Assembly (NCBI RefSeq): GCF_000379945.1
Contig: NZ_KB904153.1
Span: 1 to 64,000, forward strand
Source of the DNA: Porphyromonas macacae DSM 20710 = JCM 13914
Lineage (GTDB): Bacteria; Bacteroidota; Bacteroidia; Bacteroidales; Porphyromonadaceae
Direction: 5' to 3'
DNA: 64,000 nucleotides
Shown here: piece after piece, positions 9,419-17,671 of the stretch
How the letters are laid out: the number at the start of each line of letters is the position of its first letter
Numbering within the stretch: position 1 is the stretch's first letter
Program-made: the position numbers and the translations under genes
Notes under the pieces: generated by a model
Database searches by the model: none
Seen by the model: the letters and a program-made list of their open reading frames with translations, nothing else
Told to the model about the DNA's origin: nothing

Positions 9419-10594
9419 ATGATGAAAAAAGTGGTAATTGTTCATACGGATTTTCGCATATATTGGCCGGCCAGATTGAAAGGTTTGGAACGTATAGCCC
9501 AAAAACAAGGTCTTGAGCTATATGTCATCGAGATTGCCGGTAAGGGAAGCCCTTATGCTTTTGCCGGTTGTGAGACCAGTCTCACACGACATTGGAGAAT
9601 TTTATTTCCCGAAAAGAAAATGGAAGATTTATCCTCTTCTCAAATTAAGCCTTTGTTGATAAGAAATTTACAAGAGCTTAATCCGGATGTTGTTGTTGCC
9701 GGGGCCATTGCTTTTCCTTCCGGGGCAATTTCTGTTATGTGGGCAAAGAAAAACCATAAAGGTGTTGTAATATTTGATGATGCCAAAGTCGAAGATGTCC
9801 CACGTGGATTTTTTGTGAATTTTATAAAAAAAAGGATATATCGTAATGTGGATTCTGTTGTCTATCCGGCATCTCCCTGGGATAAAACAGCATTTTCATG
9901 GGGATTTAAAAAAGAGCAAATTTTTTATGGTATAGATGTAGTTGATAATAATTTTTGGAAATCATCCGATGAATCTATCATACTCAGAGAACCGAAAATG
10001 GTTGTAGTCGGCCGACTTGTTAAACGTAAAAATATAGATTTTCTGATTCGTGTTTTTCAAGAATGTAACACACAAGATTATGAGCTTTTGATTGTTGGAG
10101 ACGGTCCGGAAAAAAAGAATCTGAAATGTTTGGCAGAATCTGATCAGAACATTCGTTTCCTTCCTTTTATGAAGCAGTCGGAATTGAGAGAATTGTATAA
10201 ACGTGTATCTGTTTTTATTATTCCAAGTACATATGATACGTGGGGACTGGTTATCAATGAAGCTATGGCTGCCGGTTTGCCTGTTATTGCAAGCAGCAAA
10301 TGCGGAGCAACCGAAGTTTTAGTTAAAGATGGTGTAAATGGTTATGTTTTTAATCCGGAAGATGATGGTACTTCCATGAAGAAAAAACTGGATGTTTTTT
10401 TTAATCTTTCCGAAGAAGCGAGAAGAGAATTAGGGCTGGCGTCAGAAAAGATTATTTCAGATTGGGGTATAGATCGATTTGCCGAAGAGATGTTGAAAGC
10501 TATCGATTATGCATATCGGAATAAGAAAAAGAGTGTGAACATTTGGGATAAACTTATTTTGAATCTTTGGAAAGGAAGATATAAACAGATATGA
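9419..10594 (+). CDS. Glycosyltransferase family 4
   Basis: The 391-residue GT-B enzyme has MVVVGRLVKRKNIDFLIRVF around 195-215, LLIVGDGPEKKNLK, and a C-terminal donor site with IPSTYDTWGLVINEAMAAGLPVI. The TWGLVxNEAM version replaces the common EGFGL form and occurs in a subset of family 4 enzymes. The N-terminal domain starts with VVIVHTDFRIYWPARLKGLE. Spacing to the previous gene is ten bases, and the stop overlaps the next start by four bases. Role: another repeat-unit sugar addition; donor unknown. Confidence 0.88.
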   Translation: MMKKVVIVHTDFRIYWPARLKGLERIAQKQGLELYVIEIAGKGSPYAFAGCETSLTRHWRILFPEKKMEDLSSSQIKPLLIRNLQELNPDVVVAGAIAFPSGAISVMWAKKNHKGVVIFDDAKVEDVPRGFFVNFIKKRIYRNVDSVVYPASPWDKTAFSWGFKKEQIFYGIDVVDNNFWKSSDESIILREPKMVVVGRLVKRKNIDFLIRVFQECNTQDYELLIVGDGPEKKNLKCLAESDQNIRFLPFMKQSELRELYKRVSVFIIPSTYDTWGLVINEAMAAGLPVIASSKCGATEVLVKDGVNGYVFNPEDDGTSMKKKLDVFFNLSEEARRELGLASEKIISDWGIDRFAEEMLKAIDYAYRNKKKSVNIWDKLILNLWKGRYKQI

Positions 10595-11784
10595 AAATCC
10601 TTATTGTACATAATGATTATGGCAAGCCCAGCGGTGAAGAATCTGTCGTAGAACGGATGAAGGCCTTATTTATGCAGCAGGGAATGGAAGTTTTTGAGTA
10701 TAGATGCTCTTCTGAGATTTTAACCGGAGTTAAGGGTAAGATCAGAGGATTTATCTCCGGAATTTACTCCCATTCAGGTGTCAAAGGATTAAGAGAGGCT
10801 ATAAGAATATATCAGCCGGATATTATTAATGTTCACAACTTATATCCGTTAATATCTCCGGCCGCTCTTTTTGAGTGTAAAAAACAGAAAATACCGGTTG
10901 TAATGACTGTACACAATTACCGCTTGATATGTCCTACGGGACTTTTTATGAGAAAGGGGGTACCGTGTGAGGCATGTCTTGTTTCCGGGTGTGAGTTGAA
11001 TTGTATTCGTTTTAATTGTGAAAAATCTTTTGCTAAATCTATTGGTTATGCTATCCGTAACTATGTTGCAAGGAAGAGTGGGGCGTATAGGAAGAATGTA
11101 AGTGTTTTTGCTTGCTTGACGGATTTTCAGAGGAGCAAATTGATCGAAGCGGGTTTTGAACGAGACAAAATCGTTGTTATACCGAACTCGATAGAAGTTC
11201 CGCCACAGCATACTTTTTCCGAAGGTAAATATATTGGATATGTAGGCCGGTTAAGCTATGAAAAAGGATTTGACCGATTAGTGAAAATTGCTCGTTTACA
11301 TCCGGAGTTAAATTTTCAGTTTGCCGGAGAAATACGAGGTGATATGGCTGGAGATATACCTGAGAATGTGAAATTTCTTGGCCAACTTGATCAAAAAAGC
11401 TTGGATGGGTTTTTTCGTAATGCAAAATTTTTGGTTATTCCAAGTCGATGTTATGAAGGCTTCCCAATGGTTATATTGGAGGCTGCCGGATGGCATAAGC
11501 CTGTAATTTGCCCCGAACATGGAGGTTTCACGGAAATCATAGGCAAAGGAATAAACAGTATTGGGAGGTTATTTAATACCAATGATGAAGATGATTTAGA
11601 GAAACAAATTTTGTATTTGTGGAATTCCCCCGAGGAGGTAAAAGAATTGGGAGAAAGGGCCTACCGGAAGCTGCAAACAGGATATTCATCTGAAATAATA
11701 GCAAAAAAATGGATGGAGTTAATAGGCTGTTTGGTAAACTCGGGTAGAAGTTTTGAAAATACTTTGCAGAGAAAAGTCCAATAA
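10591..11784 (+). CDS. Glycosyltransferase family 4
   Basis: A 397-residue GT-B glycosyltransferase. The N-terminal domain has ILIVHNDYGKPSGEESVVERM and VHNLYPLISPA. A cysteine-rich loop (CPTGLFMRKGVPCEACLVSGCELNC, about 108-135) is typical of one family 4 subgroup and could bind metal. The donor domain carries YVGRLSYEKGFDRLVK, VIPSRCYEGFPMVILEAAG and the conserved glutamate pair. Overlaps the preceding gene by four bases. Inferred to complete the repeat unit; acceptor and donor are unknown. Confidence 0.88.
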   Translation: MKILIVHNDYGKPSGEESVVERMKALFMQQGMEVFEYRCSSEILTGVKGKIRGFISGIYSHSGVKGLREAIRIYQPDIINVHNLYPLISPAALFECKKQKIPVVMTVHNYRLICPTGLFMRKGVPCEACLVSGCELNCIRFNCEKSFAKSIGYAIRNYVARKSGAYRKNVSVFACLTDFQRSKLIEAGFERDKIVVIPNSIEVPPQHTFSEGKYIGYVGRLSYEKGFDRLVKIARLHPELNFQFAGEIRGDMAGDIPENVKFLGQLDQKSLDGFFRNAKFLVIPSRCYEGFPMVILEAAGWHKPVICPEHGGFTEIIGKGINSIGRLFNTNDEDDLEKQILYLWNSPEEVKELGERAYRKLQTGYSSEIIAKKWMELIGCLVNSGRSFENTLQRKVQ

Positions 11785-11799
11785 TAAAACTTAATAAAT

Positions 11800-12504
11800 A
11801 TGAAAGAAGTGGTATTATACTCATATAGGATAGCTATAGACTATGTTTTTTCCGGTATTCCGGTAGAAAAAACAGTAGTAAATACGATTAATCCTCATTC
11901 GTATGTTACGGCAAAAGCAGATGTTGCTTTCAAAAAAGCTCTGTTGAGTAGTGATGTGTTGTTACCAGATGGTGAGGGAATTGTTTGGGCTATAAAGAGA
12001 CGACATGGTATTCATGCACAAAAAATTGCCGGTTCTGATTTGCATCAAATGGTTTTGGACAAACTGAATATTTGTGGAGGAAGAATTTTCTATTTGGGAG
12101 CATCTCCGGAAACACTTAGTATCATCAAATCCAAAATGGCGGGCCTTTATCCGAATATTCTTGTAGATACTTATTCTCCTCCCTATAAAGAGGTTTTTTC
12201 CGTTGAAGAAAATCGAGAAATGATCAGGCGAATAAACAACTTTTCACCCGATGTTCTTTTTGTGGGAATGACCGCCCCCAAACAGGAAAAATGGATTGAT
12301 GAAAATAAGAAGCAACTGAATGTGAAGATGATTTCCGGTATAGGTGCAGTTTTTGATTTTTTTGCCGGTACGAAGAAGCGTCCGCCTCAGTGGATGATAA
12401 AATGTAAATTGGAATGGCTCGGAAGGCTATTGAAAGAGCCTAAAAGAATGTGGAGACGGAACTTTGTTTCGACACCAATATTTATCATGGATTTTTTGAG
12501 ATAA
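11800..12504 (+). CDS. WecG/TagA/CpsF family glycosyltransferase (GT26)
   Basis: The family transfers N-acetylmannosamine(uronic acid) or similar sugars to the undecaprenyl-PP-GlcNAc primer. The 234-residue protein shows the family pattern: NTINPHSYVTAKAD near 28-41, LLPDGEGIVWAIK near 52-64, FYLGASPETL, and VLFVGMTAPKQEKWIDEN near 150-168, ending with WLGRLLKEPKRMWRR, the C-terminal membrane-associating basic segment. It fits with a WecA-like first gene: WecA makes the lipid-linked primer and a GT26 enzyme adds the second sugar. The start follows the previous stop by 15 bases. Confidence 0.88.
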   Translation: MKEVVLYSYRIAIDYVFSGIPVEKTVVNTINPHSYVTAKADVAFKKALLSSDVLLPDGEGIVWAIKRRHGIHAQKIAGSDLHQMVLDKLNICGGRIFYLGASPETLSIIKSKMAGLYPNILVDTYSPPYKEVFSVEENREMIRRINNFSPDVLFVGMTAPKQEKWIDENKKQLNVKMISGIGAVFDFFAGTKKRPPQWMIKCKLEWLGRLLKEPKRMWRRNFVSTPIFIMDFLR

Positions 12505-12549
12505 TATTTTAATGGATTATTTATCGTTTAATAGATTTGAAATAAGTTT

Positions 12550-13335
12550 ATGAAAAAGTATTTTATACATTTTGGGGTAATACTATTTGTTACTTTGTTT
12601 TTGTCTTCTTGCAGTAACTTAAAAGAAGTCGTTTATTTACAGAATAAACATATATATGGTAATGCAATCAGTACTAAAAATGTACTTTTCGATGCAACCA
12701 TAAAGCCTAAAAACATCTTGTCTATTGAAATTAAAAGTGCAGATCCCGAACTCTCGGCTCCTTTTAATTTGAGTGCAGTGACTGTTGAAACTCCTGAATC
12801 TGAAAGAAAGACCGGATCGCTTACATATCTCGTCGATAACAGAGGGGAGGTCGAGCTGGCTGTAATAGGGGCAATCTATGTAAATGGTTTAACAGAGCGA
12901 GAAGCAGAAAAAATGATAAAAGAGAAGCTCTCTAAATACCTGAATAATCCTACTGTACATGTAAGAATTATGAATTATAAGATATCGGTGTTGGGAGAAG
13001 TTACCCATCCGGGAGTCTATTCTATTGAGAATGGTAAGGTAAATATTTTTGAAGCTTTGTCTTTAGCCGGTGATATGACTATCTATGGCAATCGAAAAAA
13101 TATCAAATTGTTGAGAGAAGATAAAAATGGCGGTAAGCAACTTTTTTTACTCAATATTACCGATGCTAATATTGTCAATTCTCCCTATTATTACTTGCAA
13201 CAAGGTGATGTTGTGTATGTTGAACCCAGCAAGGTGAAGGCAAATTCTGCACTGGTCAGCGATAATACTACGTTTTGGATATCTACTCTTTCTTTATTGA
13301 CCGGTTTAGTAAGCATTTTAGTTACCATTTTGTAA
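12550..13335 (+). CDS. Polysaccharide export lipoprotein (Wza-like, Poly_export plus SLBB)
   Basis: Wza-type proteins form the periplasm-spanning outer-membrane channel for capsule or EPS. The sequence starts with a signal peptide ending in a lipobox (LFLSSC, Cys at about 21). The Poly_export domain follows (TIKPKNILSIEIKSADPELS), then VDNRGEVELAVIGAIYVNGLT and an SLBB-type segment around MNYKISVLGEVTHPGVYSIENGKVNIFEALSLAG. The last 20 residues are hydrophobic (TTFWISTLSLLTGLVSILVTIL), a C-terminal membrane segment common in Bacteroidetes versions. Length 261 fits those short forms. Located just before the Wzc-like partner, 13 bases away. Confidence 0.9.
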   Translation: MKKYFIHFGVILFVTLFLSSCSNLKEVVYLQNKHIYGNAISTKNVLFDATIKPKNILSIEIKSADPELSAPFNLSAVTVETPESERKTGSLTYLVDNRGEVELAVIGAIYVNGLTEREAEKMIKEKLSKYLNNPTVHVRIMNYKISVLGEVTHPGVYSIENGKVNIFEALSLAGDMTIYGNRKNIKLLREDKNGGKQLFLLNITDANIVNSPYYYLQQGDVVYVEPSKVKANSALVSDNTTFWISTLSLLTGLVSILVTIL

Positions 13336-13348
13336 ATAGAATAAAGCA

Positions 13349-15637
13349 ATGAGAGAATATAGTTCGAATAATATAATGAAGGCTGAAGTAGACAATAATA
13401 TTGTTCTGAAAAAAATGCTGTCTGTTTTGATGGATAAATGGAAATGGTTTTTATTGTCCATACTGTTCTGTCTGGCTTGTGCCTCTTTTTATCTGTGGTA
13501 TTCGACAAAAGTCTATACCATTAGTGCAACAGCTTTAATACGTGAAACGGATTCGAAAATCAACCCTGCGCCTCAAGGTGTAAATCTGTCCAATATCGGT
13601 TTTTTAGCTCCGGCGAATAGTGTGAGCGATGAAATTGAAATCATGCGTTCAAAAACGGTTATGAAGAAAGCTATTCTTGCGACGGGTTCATTTGTTACTT
13701 ATACCACGAAAGACGGTTTTTTAAGTCATAAAGATCTTTATACGGAATCTCCCGTTATTGTAACTATGGGAGAAGAAAATCTAAATAAACTTTCATCGGA
13801 TTTTGCCCTTGAAATCAGAATACCGGATGTAAATAAGATAGAAGTCAATGGCTCCATCGGTGAAAAGAAAATAACAACCGGAGTTGTAGCATGTCCTTAT
13901 GTTTTGGATTCTCCGGTTGGACCGATTCAAATAGCTCTGAAACCCGATGTTCCTTCTGTTAAATCCGGTAAAGTCTCTGTTGTGGTTCATGCCCTCGACC
14001 AATTGGTAAACGATTATTTAGATGCATTATCTATCTTAAAAAAGGAAAATACCAACTCGATTGTTAACATCGAATTCAAGTCTACGCATAGAAGAAGAGG
14101 AGAAGATTTTGTAAATGAATTCATTCGTATGTACAACCGTACGGCTGATATGGATAAAAATCTGATTGCTCAGAAAACAGATGATTTTATCAATGAACGT
14201 ATAAAGATTATCGCTTATGGATTAGGAGATGCGGAAACAGCATTGGAACAAACCAAGAAAGCTGCCGGTCTTACTAATTTGAGTGATTTCCAGAATGTTG
14301 TTTCCGGTAATGCGAGTGCCGAAAAGGAGCGTGTACAAATCAATACGCAGTTACAGCTGGTCAAATACTTAAGAGAGTATGTTTATAATCCACAGAATAA
14401 TGATCAGGTTATTCCGGCAAATATAGGTATCGAAAATACTACTTTAACGACCCTTATAAGCAACTATAATGAACAGCTTTTGAAGCGAAACCGCTATTTG
14501 GAATCATCTACACCGGAAAATCCGATGGTGGTAAGAAAAACGGAAGAACTGAAAACCTTAAAAGAAAATATATTGACTTCTATTAATAACGTTTATCAAA
14601 GTTTATTAATTAATAAGAGGGATATAGATACTCATGCGAGTAAACTTGCAGGGAGAATATTGAATGCCCCTACTCAAGAACGTGAGTTGACGGATATTTC
14701 ACGTCAACAGGAAATCAAGTCCAGCCTTTATCTGATGCTGTTACAGAAAAGAGAGGAGAATAATATAAAACTGGCCTCCACGGCAGATAATGCCCGCATT
14801 ATAGATCCTGCCATAGCGAGCAGAAAACCTGTCAATCCAAATCCTTTTACAGTAAGACTGATCGCTTTAATACTCGGCATATTGATTCCTGTCATAATTC
14901 TTTTACTTTTGAATTTCTTCAAGACAAAAATTTCTTCTGTTGAAGATATCCGAAAATTGACCGCAATACCCATTTTTGCTCAAGTACCATGGATTAAAGA
15001 TTTGAAAAAGCTGCAAATCGTTATCAAAGAAAAAGATAATACGCCTTTATCGGAAGTTTTCAGAAAAATAAGAACAAATCTGAGACTTGCTTTGAAAAGG
15101 GAAAACAATAAAGTCGTTTTGGTAACTTCTACGGTGAAGGGCGAAGGAAAGACCTTTATTGCATCAAATCTGGCAGCCAGCTTGTCTCTGTTGGGTAAAA
15201 AGGTTGTGATAATAGGCATGGATATGCGTAATCCGCAATTGATCAATGTTTTTGGGTTGAAAGAACAATCGGCCGGGTTAAGCGATATGCTTCTGGCAGG
15301 TAATAGAAATTACGATTCTTATATTCAAACGTCAACTTATCATGATAATCTTTTCATACTTCCTGCCGGAAAGAATTCTGTTAACTCTACTGAACTGTTG
15401 GAGCTGCCTTTATTACAGGAGATAGTAAAAGAGCTTAAAATGAAGTTTGACTTCGTGATTATTGACACCGTTTCGGTGGGAGAAGATGTGGTAGATGCTT
15501 TTGTCATATCGGATCTTGCAGATGCAACTTTATATGTTTGTCGTGATAATCACGTAAAGAGAGACCAATTCTCAACGGTCAATGAATTAATCAGTCAAGG
15601 GATACTGCAAAACGTTTCTATTGTATTTAATGGATAG
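13349..15637 (+). CDS. Wzc-like polysaccharide co-polymerase / BY-kinase, lacking a Tyr-rich tail
   Basis: This inner-membrane protein controls chain length and export. The N-terminal Wzz-type domain is bounded by membrane segments at about 32-50 and 505-525, with a long periplasmic part containing the SRQQEIKSSLYLMLLQKREE helix. The cytoplasmic ATPase has Walker A VKGEGKTFIASNLA near 592-605, Walker A' VVIIGMDMRNP, and Walker B FVIIDT. Family members generally end in a tyrosine cluster that is autophosphorylated; this one stops at NVSIVFNG, and reading past the stop gives no tyrosines. It may therefore be regulated differently or be inactive as a tyrosine kinase. Last gene of the operon; a terminator-like hairpin follows at 15737. 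Confidence 0.9.
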   Translation: MREYSSNNIMKAEVDNNIVLKKMLSVLMDKWKWFLLSILFCLACASFYLWYSTKVYTISATALIRETDSKINPAPQGVNLSNIGFLAPANSVSDEIEIMRSKTVMKKAILATGSFVTYTTKDGFLSHKDLYTESPVIVTMGEENLNKLSSDFALEIRIPDVNKIEVNGSIGEKKITTGVVACPYVLDSPVGPIQIALKPDVPSVKSGKVSVVVHALDQLVNDYLDALSILKKENTNSIVNIEFKSTHRRRGEDFVNEFIRMYNRTADMDKNLIAQKTDDFINERIKIIAYGLGDAETALEQTKKAAGLTNLSDFQNVVSGNASAEKERVQINTQLQLVKYLREYVYNPQNNDQVIPANIGIENTTLTTLISNYNEQLLKRNRYLESSTPENPMVVRKTEELKTLKENILTSINNVYQSLLINKRDIDTHASKLAGRILNAPTQERELTDISRQQEIKSSLYLMLLQKREENNIKLASTADNARIIDPAIASRKPVNPNPFTVRLIALILGILIPVIILLLLNFFKTKISSVEDIRKLTAIPIFAQVPWIKDLKKLQIVIKEKDNTPLSEVFRKIRTNLRLALKRENNKVVLVTSTVKGEGKTFIASNLAASLSLLGKKVVIIGMDMRNPQLINVFGLKEQSAGLSDMLLAGNRNYDSYIQTSTYHDNLFILPAGKNSVNSTELLELPLLQEIVKELKMKFDFVIIDTVSVGEDVVDAFVISDLADATLYVCRDNHVKRDQFSTVNELISQGILQNVSIVFNG

Positions 15638-15736
15638 AGAGAGTTTATAATTTTTGTTTGGGTAAATCTTTTGTGATAATTAAGTTCCCATTTTATAGGA
15701 TAAGGAATACAGATTAGCGGCTTTCTTTGATAATTC

Positions 15737-15785
15737 TAAAAGTCCTTCAGGCAGAAATTGAAAAACTTCTACTTGAAGGACTTTT
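15737..15785 (+). terminator. Terminator-like hairpin after the polysaccharide operon
   Basis: Arms AAAAGTCCTTCA and TGAAGGACTTTT are perfect complements around a loop of about 25 bases, followed by TTTCTTT. It lies 100 bases after the Wzc-like gene and abuts palindromic repeat copy A. Confidence 0.6.
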
Positions 15786-15788
15786 TTC

Positions 15789-15880
15789 TTTGCCTGATGG
15801 ATTTTCAACGAAGTTAACTTGGATTTTTTTTCTTTGCCTGAAGAATTTTCAACCATCAGGCAGATTTTTTTCAGTACACG
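15789..15880 (+). repeat. Palindromic intergenic repeat, copy A
   Basis: The core runs from TTTGCCTGATGG through ACGAAGTTAACTTGG and a T8 run to a right arm with CAACCATCAGGCAGA, followed by TTTTTTTCAGTACACGTCA. It is the same orientation as copies at 37493 and 57301, but its left arm is partly degraded. Short open frames such as KNFQPSG are by-products of the palindrome. Confidence 0.7.
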
Positions 15881-16040
15881 TCAGTACACATCAAGATAAG
15901 AAAATATGCTTCGATCTTGATAATTAACTAAACGCTATTGTTGTTTTGTTGAAAAAGAATTTGTACTTTCTGATCCATATATAGTAATCGTTTGATATGA
16001 TTGCAAATGAAAGAATAGTAACATTTTAACAGTAATCTTT
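15881..16040. other. Leader region of the double-glycine peptide gene
   Basis: Between the palindromic repeat and the small peptide gene the sequence is AT-rich. AATTTGTACTTTCTG near 15958-15972 is a loose match to a Bacteroidetes promoter. No strong Shine-Dalgarno sequence precedes the ATG at 16041, which is usual in this phylum. Confidence 0.3.
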
Positions 16041-16217
16041 ATGATGAAGACTAAAGATTTTGATGTTTTTACTAATCAAGAATTATCAGAAGTAAAAGGT
16101 GGCACATGGTTCGAAGATGCTATTGACTGGATTGGTGAGAAATTGTCTGACATTTGTAAATGGATGAAGGAATATGGTAAGAAGGACGGGGCTCCAGGCC
16201 TTGAAATTCCTTTTTGA
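16041..16217 (+). CDS. Small double-glycine-leader peptide (bacteriocin-like precursor)
   Basis: A 58-residue protein. Its first 22 residues look like a double-glycine leader: MMKTKDFDVFTNQELSEVKGG has the phenylalanine, the EL at -8/-7, and the terminal GG recognised by C39 peptidase-containing ABC exporters. The predicted core of about 37 residues starts TWFEDAIDWIGEKLSDICKW; it is amphipathic and Trp-rich, has one Cys, and ends GAPGLEIPF. It has its own terminator-like hairpin at 16290, so it appears monocistronic. No C39 exporter, immunity or modification enzyme is encoded nearby, so export would need a remote transporter. Antibacterial, signalling or scaffold roles are all possible. The start could be either of the two tandem Met codons. 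Confidence 0.7.
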   Translation: MMKTKDFDVFTNQELSEVKGGTWFEDAIDWIGEKLSDICKWMKEYGKKDGAPGLEIPF

Positions 16218-16289
16218 TTAACTGAAGTGACAGGCCTTATTTTGCTGTTTATACATCAGAATAAAAAGCTTTTACTCGAGGGTTTTAGT

Positions 16290-16316
16290 AAGGGGTCTTA
16301 TATCGTAAGAACCCTT
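16290..16316 (+). terminator. Hairpin after the small peptide gene
   Basis: AAGGGGTCTTA pairs with TAAGAACCCTT over 11 positions with one mismatch and a five-base loop, then GTTTAGTTT. It separates the peptide gene from the secreted protein gene at 16351. Confidence 0.5.
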
Positions 16317-16350
16317 GTTTAGTTTAAAACCATCAATCATATACTCAGCA

Positions 16351-17328
16351 ATGAAAAGAAATAGATTTTATATATTCCTTTTATTAACATCGTGCTTTAT
16401 AGCACAACTTCATGCTCAAAGAAAGCTAACTATAGCTGTATTCGACACACAAGGAAACAGACTGCCATATCCTGAGTTTATAATAGGGCATGATTTTCAC
16501 AGGGTAGGGACAAAGGATGGAACTGTAGAAGTCTCTTTTGACTCTACTGCTCTACATGATTTAATAACAGTGAAATACATGGGGTATAAAACAACTCAAA
16601 TACAGTTAGATAGTATTCACTTCTCTGATAAACTAATCAATGTGAATTTAGAAGAGGATTCATATCTGCTTGACCCTATAATAGTTGTTCCAAGCAAATT
16701 TTCTGCAGAAAAATACTTTCAGGAGAGAAAAAAGAATTTACTTCTACCTTACTATCGCACATACTTTTTTGATTTGGACTTTGTCTTAAACGAGAACAAT
16801 AAAACAGATCATTTCTATACCGGCCATGCATTGGGAACATCATGTCGTAACCAAACAGATATAGACAGCGCAAGTTTAGTTATCTCAGAAGTGATTTCAT
16901 ATAATGCTAAGCTACTCACCATATTGAAACGAGCTTCTGAAGTTAGCTATTTGATGGCAAATGCTTTTTGTCACAAAAGTGATAGAAAAAACTTTTATTG
17001 CACATACATGGGGAGTATTGATGGTTTTGAGTTGTGGGAGTTCTCTATTCGAAAACAAAAGGAAATGCCTTGGAATTTACAAGAAGACGATGAACTTAGA
17101 TGTATAGTTTCTTTGGATAAAGATGGCTTTATCAATAGGATTAAAACTCAACTAACATCGTCATCCGAGTATAGTGCATCTTATTTGTTAGATACCGAGT
17201 TTGGGCTTCATAAGAAAAAATTAATCCCATCAATAATTAAAATCGATCTCGTACCCAATGCTCGTAATGAGGATTTGAAATCATTATCTCTCGTAATTAA
17301 TTACTCTAATTTTCGCAAGGAGAAATAA
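16351..17328 (+). CDS. Secreted protein with N-terminal carboxypeptidase-regulatory-like domain
   Basis: Start chosen at the ATG at 16351 because it begins a clean signal peptide (KRNRFYIFLLLTSCFIAQLHAQ) with cleavage after AQ. The upstream in-frame extension is not signal-like. Residues about 24-100 form a beta-rich segment (KLTIAVFDTQGNRLPYPEFIIG, VKYMGYKT) like the CarboxypepD_reg/DUF4480-type Ig-like domains fused to Bacteroidetes envelope proteins. The remaining 220 residues are not recognised, though their pattern is reminiscent of DUF3868/GLPGLI-like secreted proteins that interpret a precursor's conversion. Total 325 residues. No barrel signature. The neighbouring double-glycine peptide may or may not be functionally linked. 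Confidence 0.65.
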   Translation: MKRNRFYIFLLLTSCFIAQLHAQRKLTIAVFDTQGNRLPYPEFIIGHDFHRVGTKDGTVEVSFDSTALHDLITVKYMGYKTTQIQLDSIHFSDKLINVNLEEDSYLLDPIIVVPSKFSAEKYFQERKKNLLLPYYRTYFFDLDFVLNENNKTDHFYTGHALGTSCRNQTDIDSASLVISEVISYNAKLLTILKRASEVSYLMANAFCHKSDRKNFYCTYMGSIDGFELWEFSIRKQKEMPWNLQEDDELRCIVSLDKDGFINRIKTQLTSSSEYSASYLLDTEFGLHKKKLIPSIIKIDLVPNARNEDLKSLSLVINYSNFRKEK

Positions 17329-17671
17329 CGCAGAATGGTGCTTTATGTGGCTATAAATACAAAACGACAGATTAATTAAAGTTGTTGAAAAGCTACTATC
17401 AATCTATTTCCATAACTTTGGATAGAAAAGCGACTATCCTTTGTACAAGCGCCTTTCGCACAATTACCTGATTTTTGGGTAACGATTTGTCAACCGTTCC
17501 ATTTGCTATGGTTTGCTATATTCTGCTTGCATTTGAAACTCTTTTTCGGTTTAAGGGTTGCTCGTTTTTTTGTTATCCGACAAAACTTTTACACTACTTT
17601 TAAGGTGCAGATGCTTTCTTTTCGGAGAATTATAAGTATCTTTTTCTTTGTCCACACAAATAAAGACAATA
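17329..17671. other. Intergenic stretch with weak coding-like remnants
   Basis: No intact gene. A frame through 17440-17600 reads QAPFAQLPDFWVTICQPFHL and similar, resembling nothing I can name with confidence; it may be a remnant of integrated mobile DNA like the primase fragment further right. Confidence 0.25.

Noticed and set aside
15727-15927. 66-residue plus-strand ORF
   Set aside because: Composed of the terminator hairpin and palindromic repeat copy A; the same KNFQPSG string appears in the other copies on both strands.
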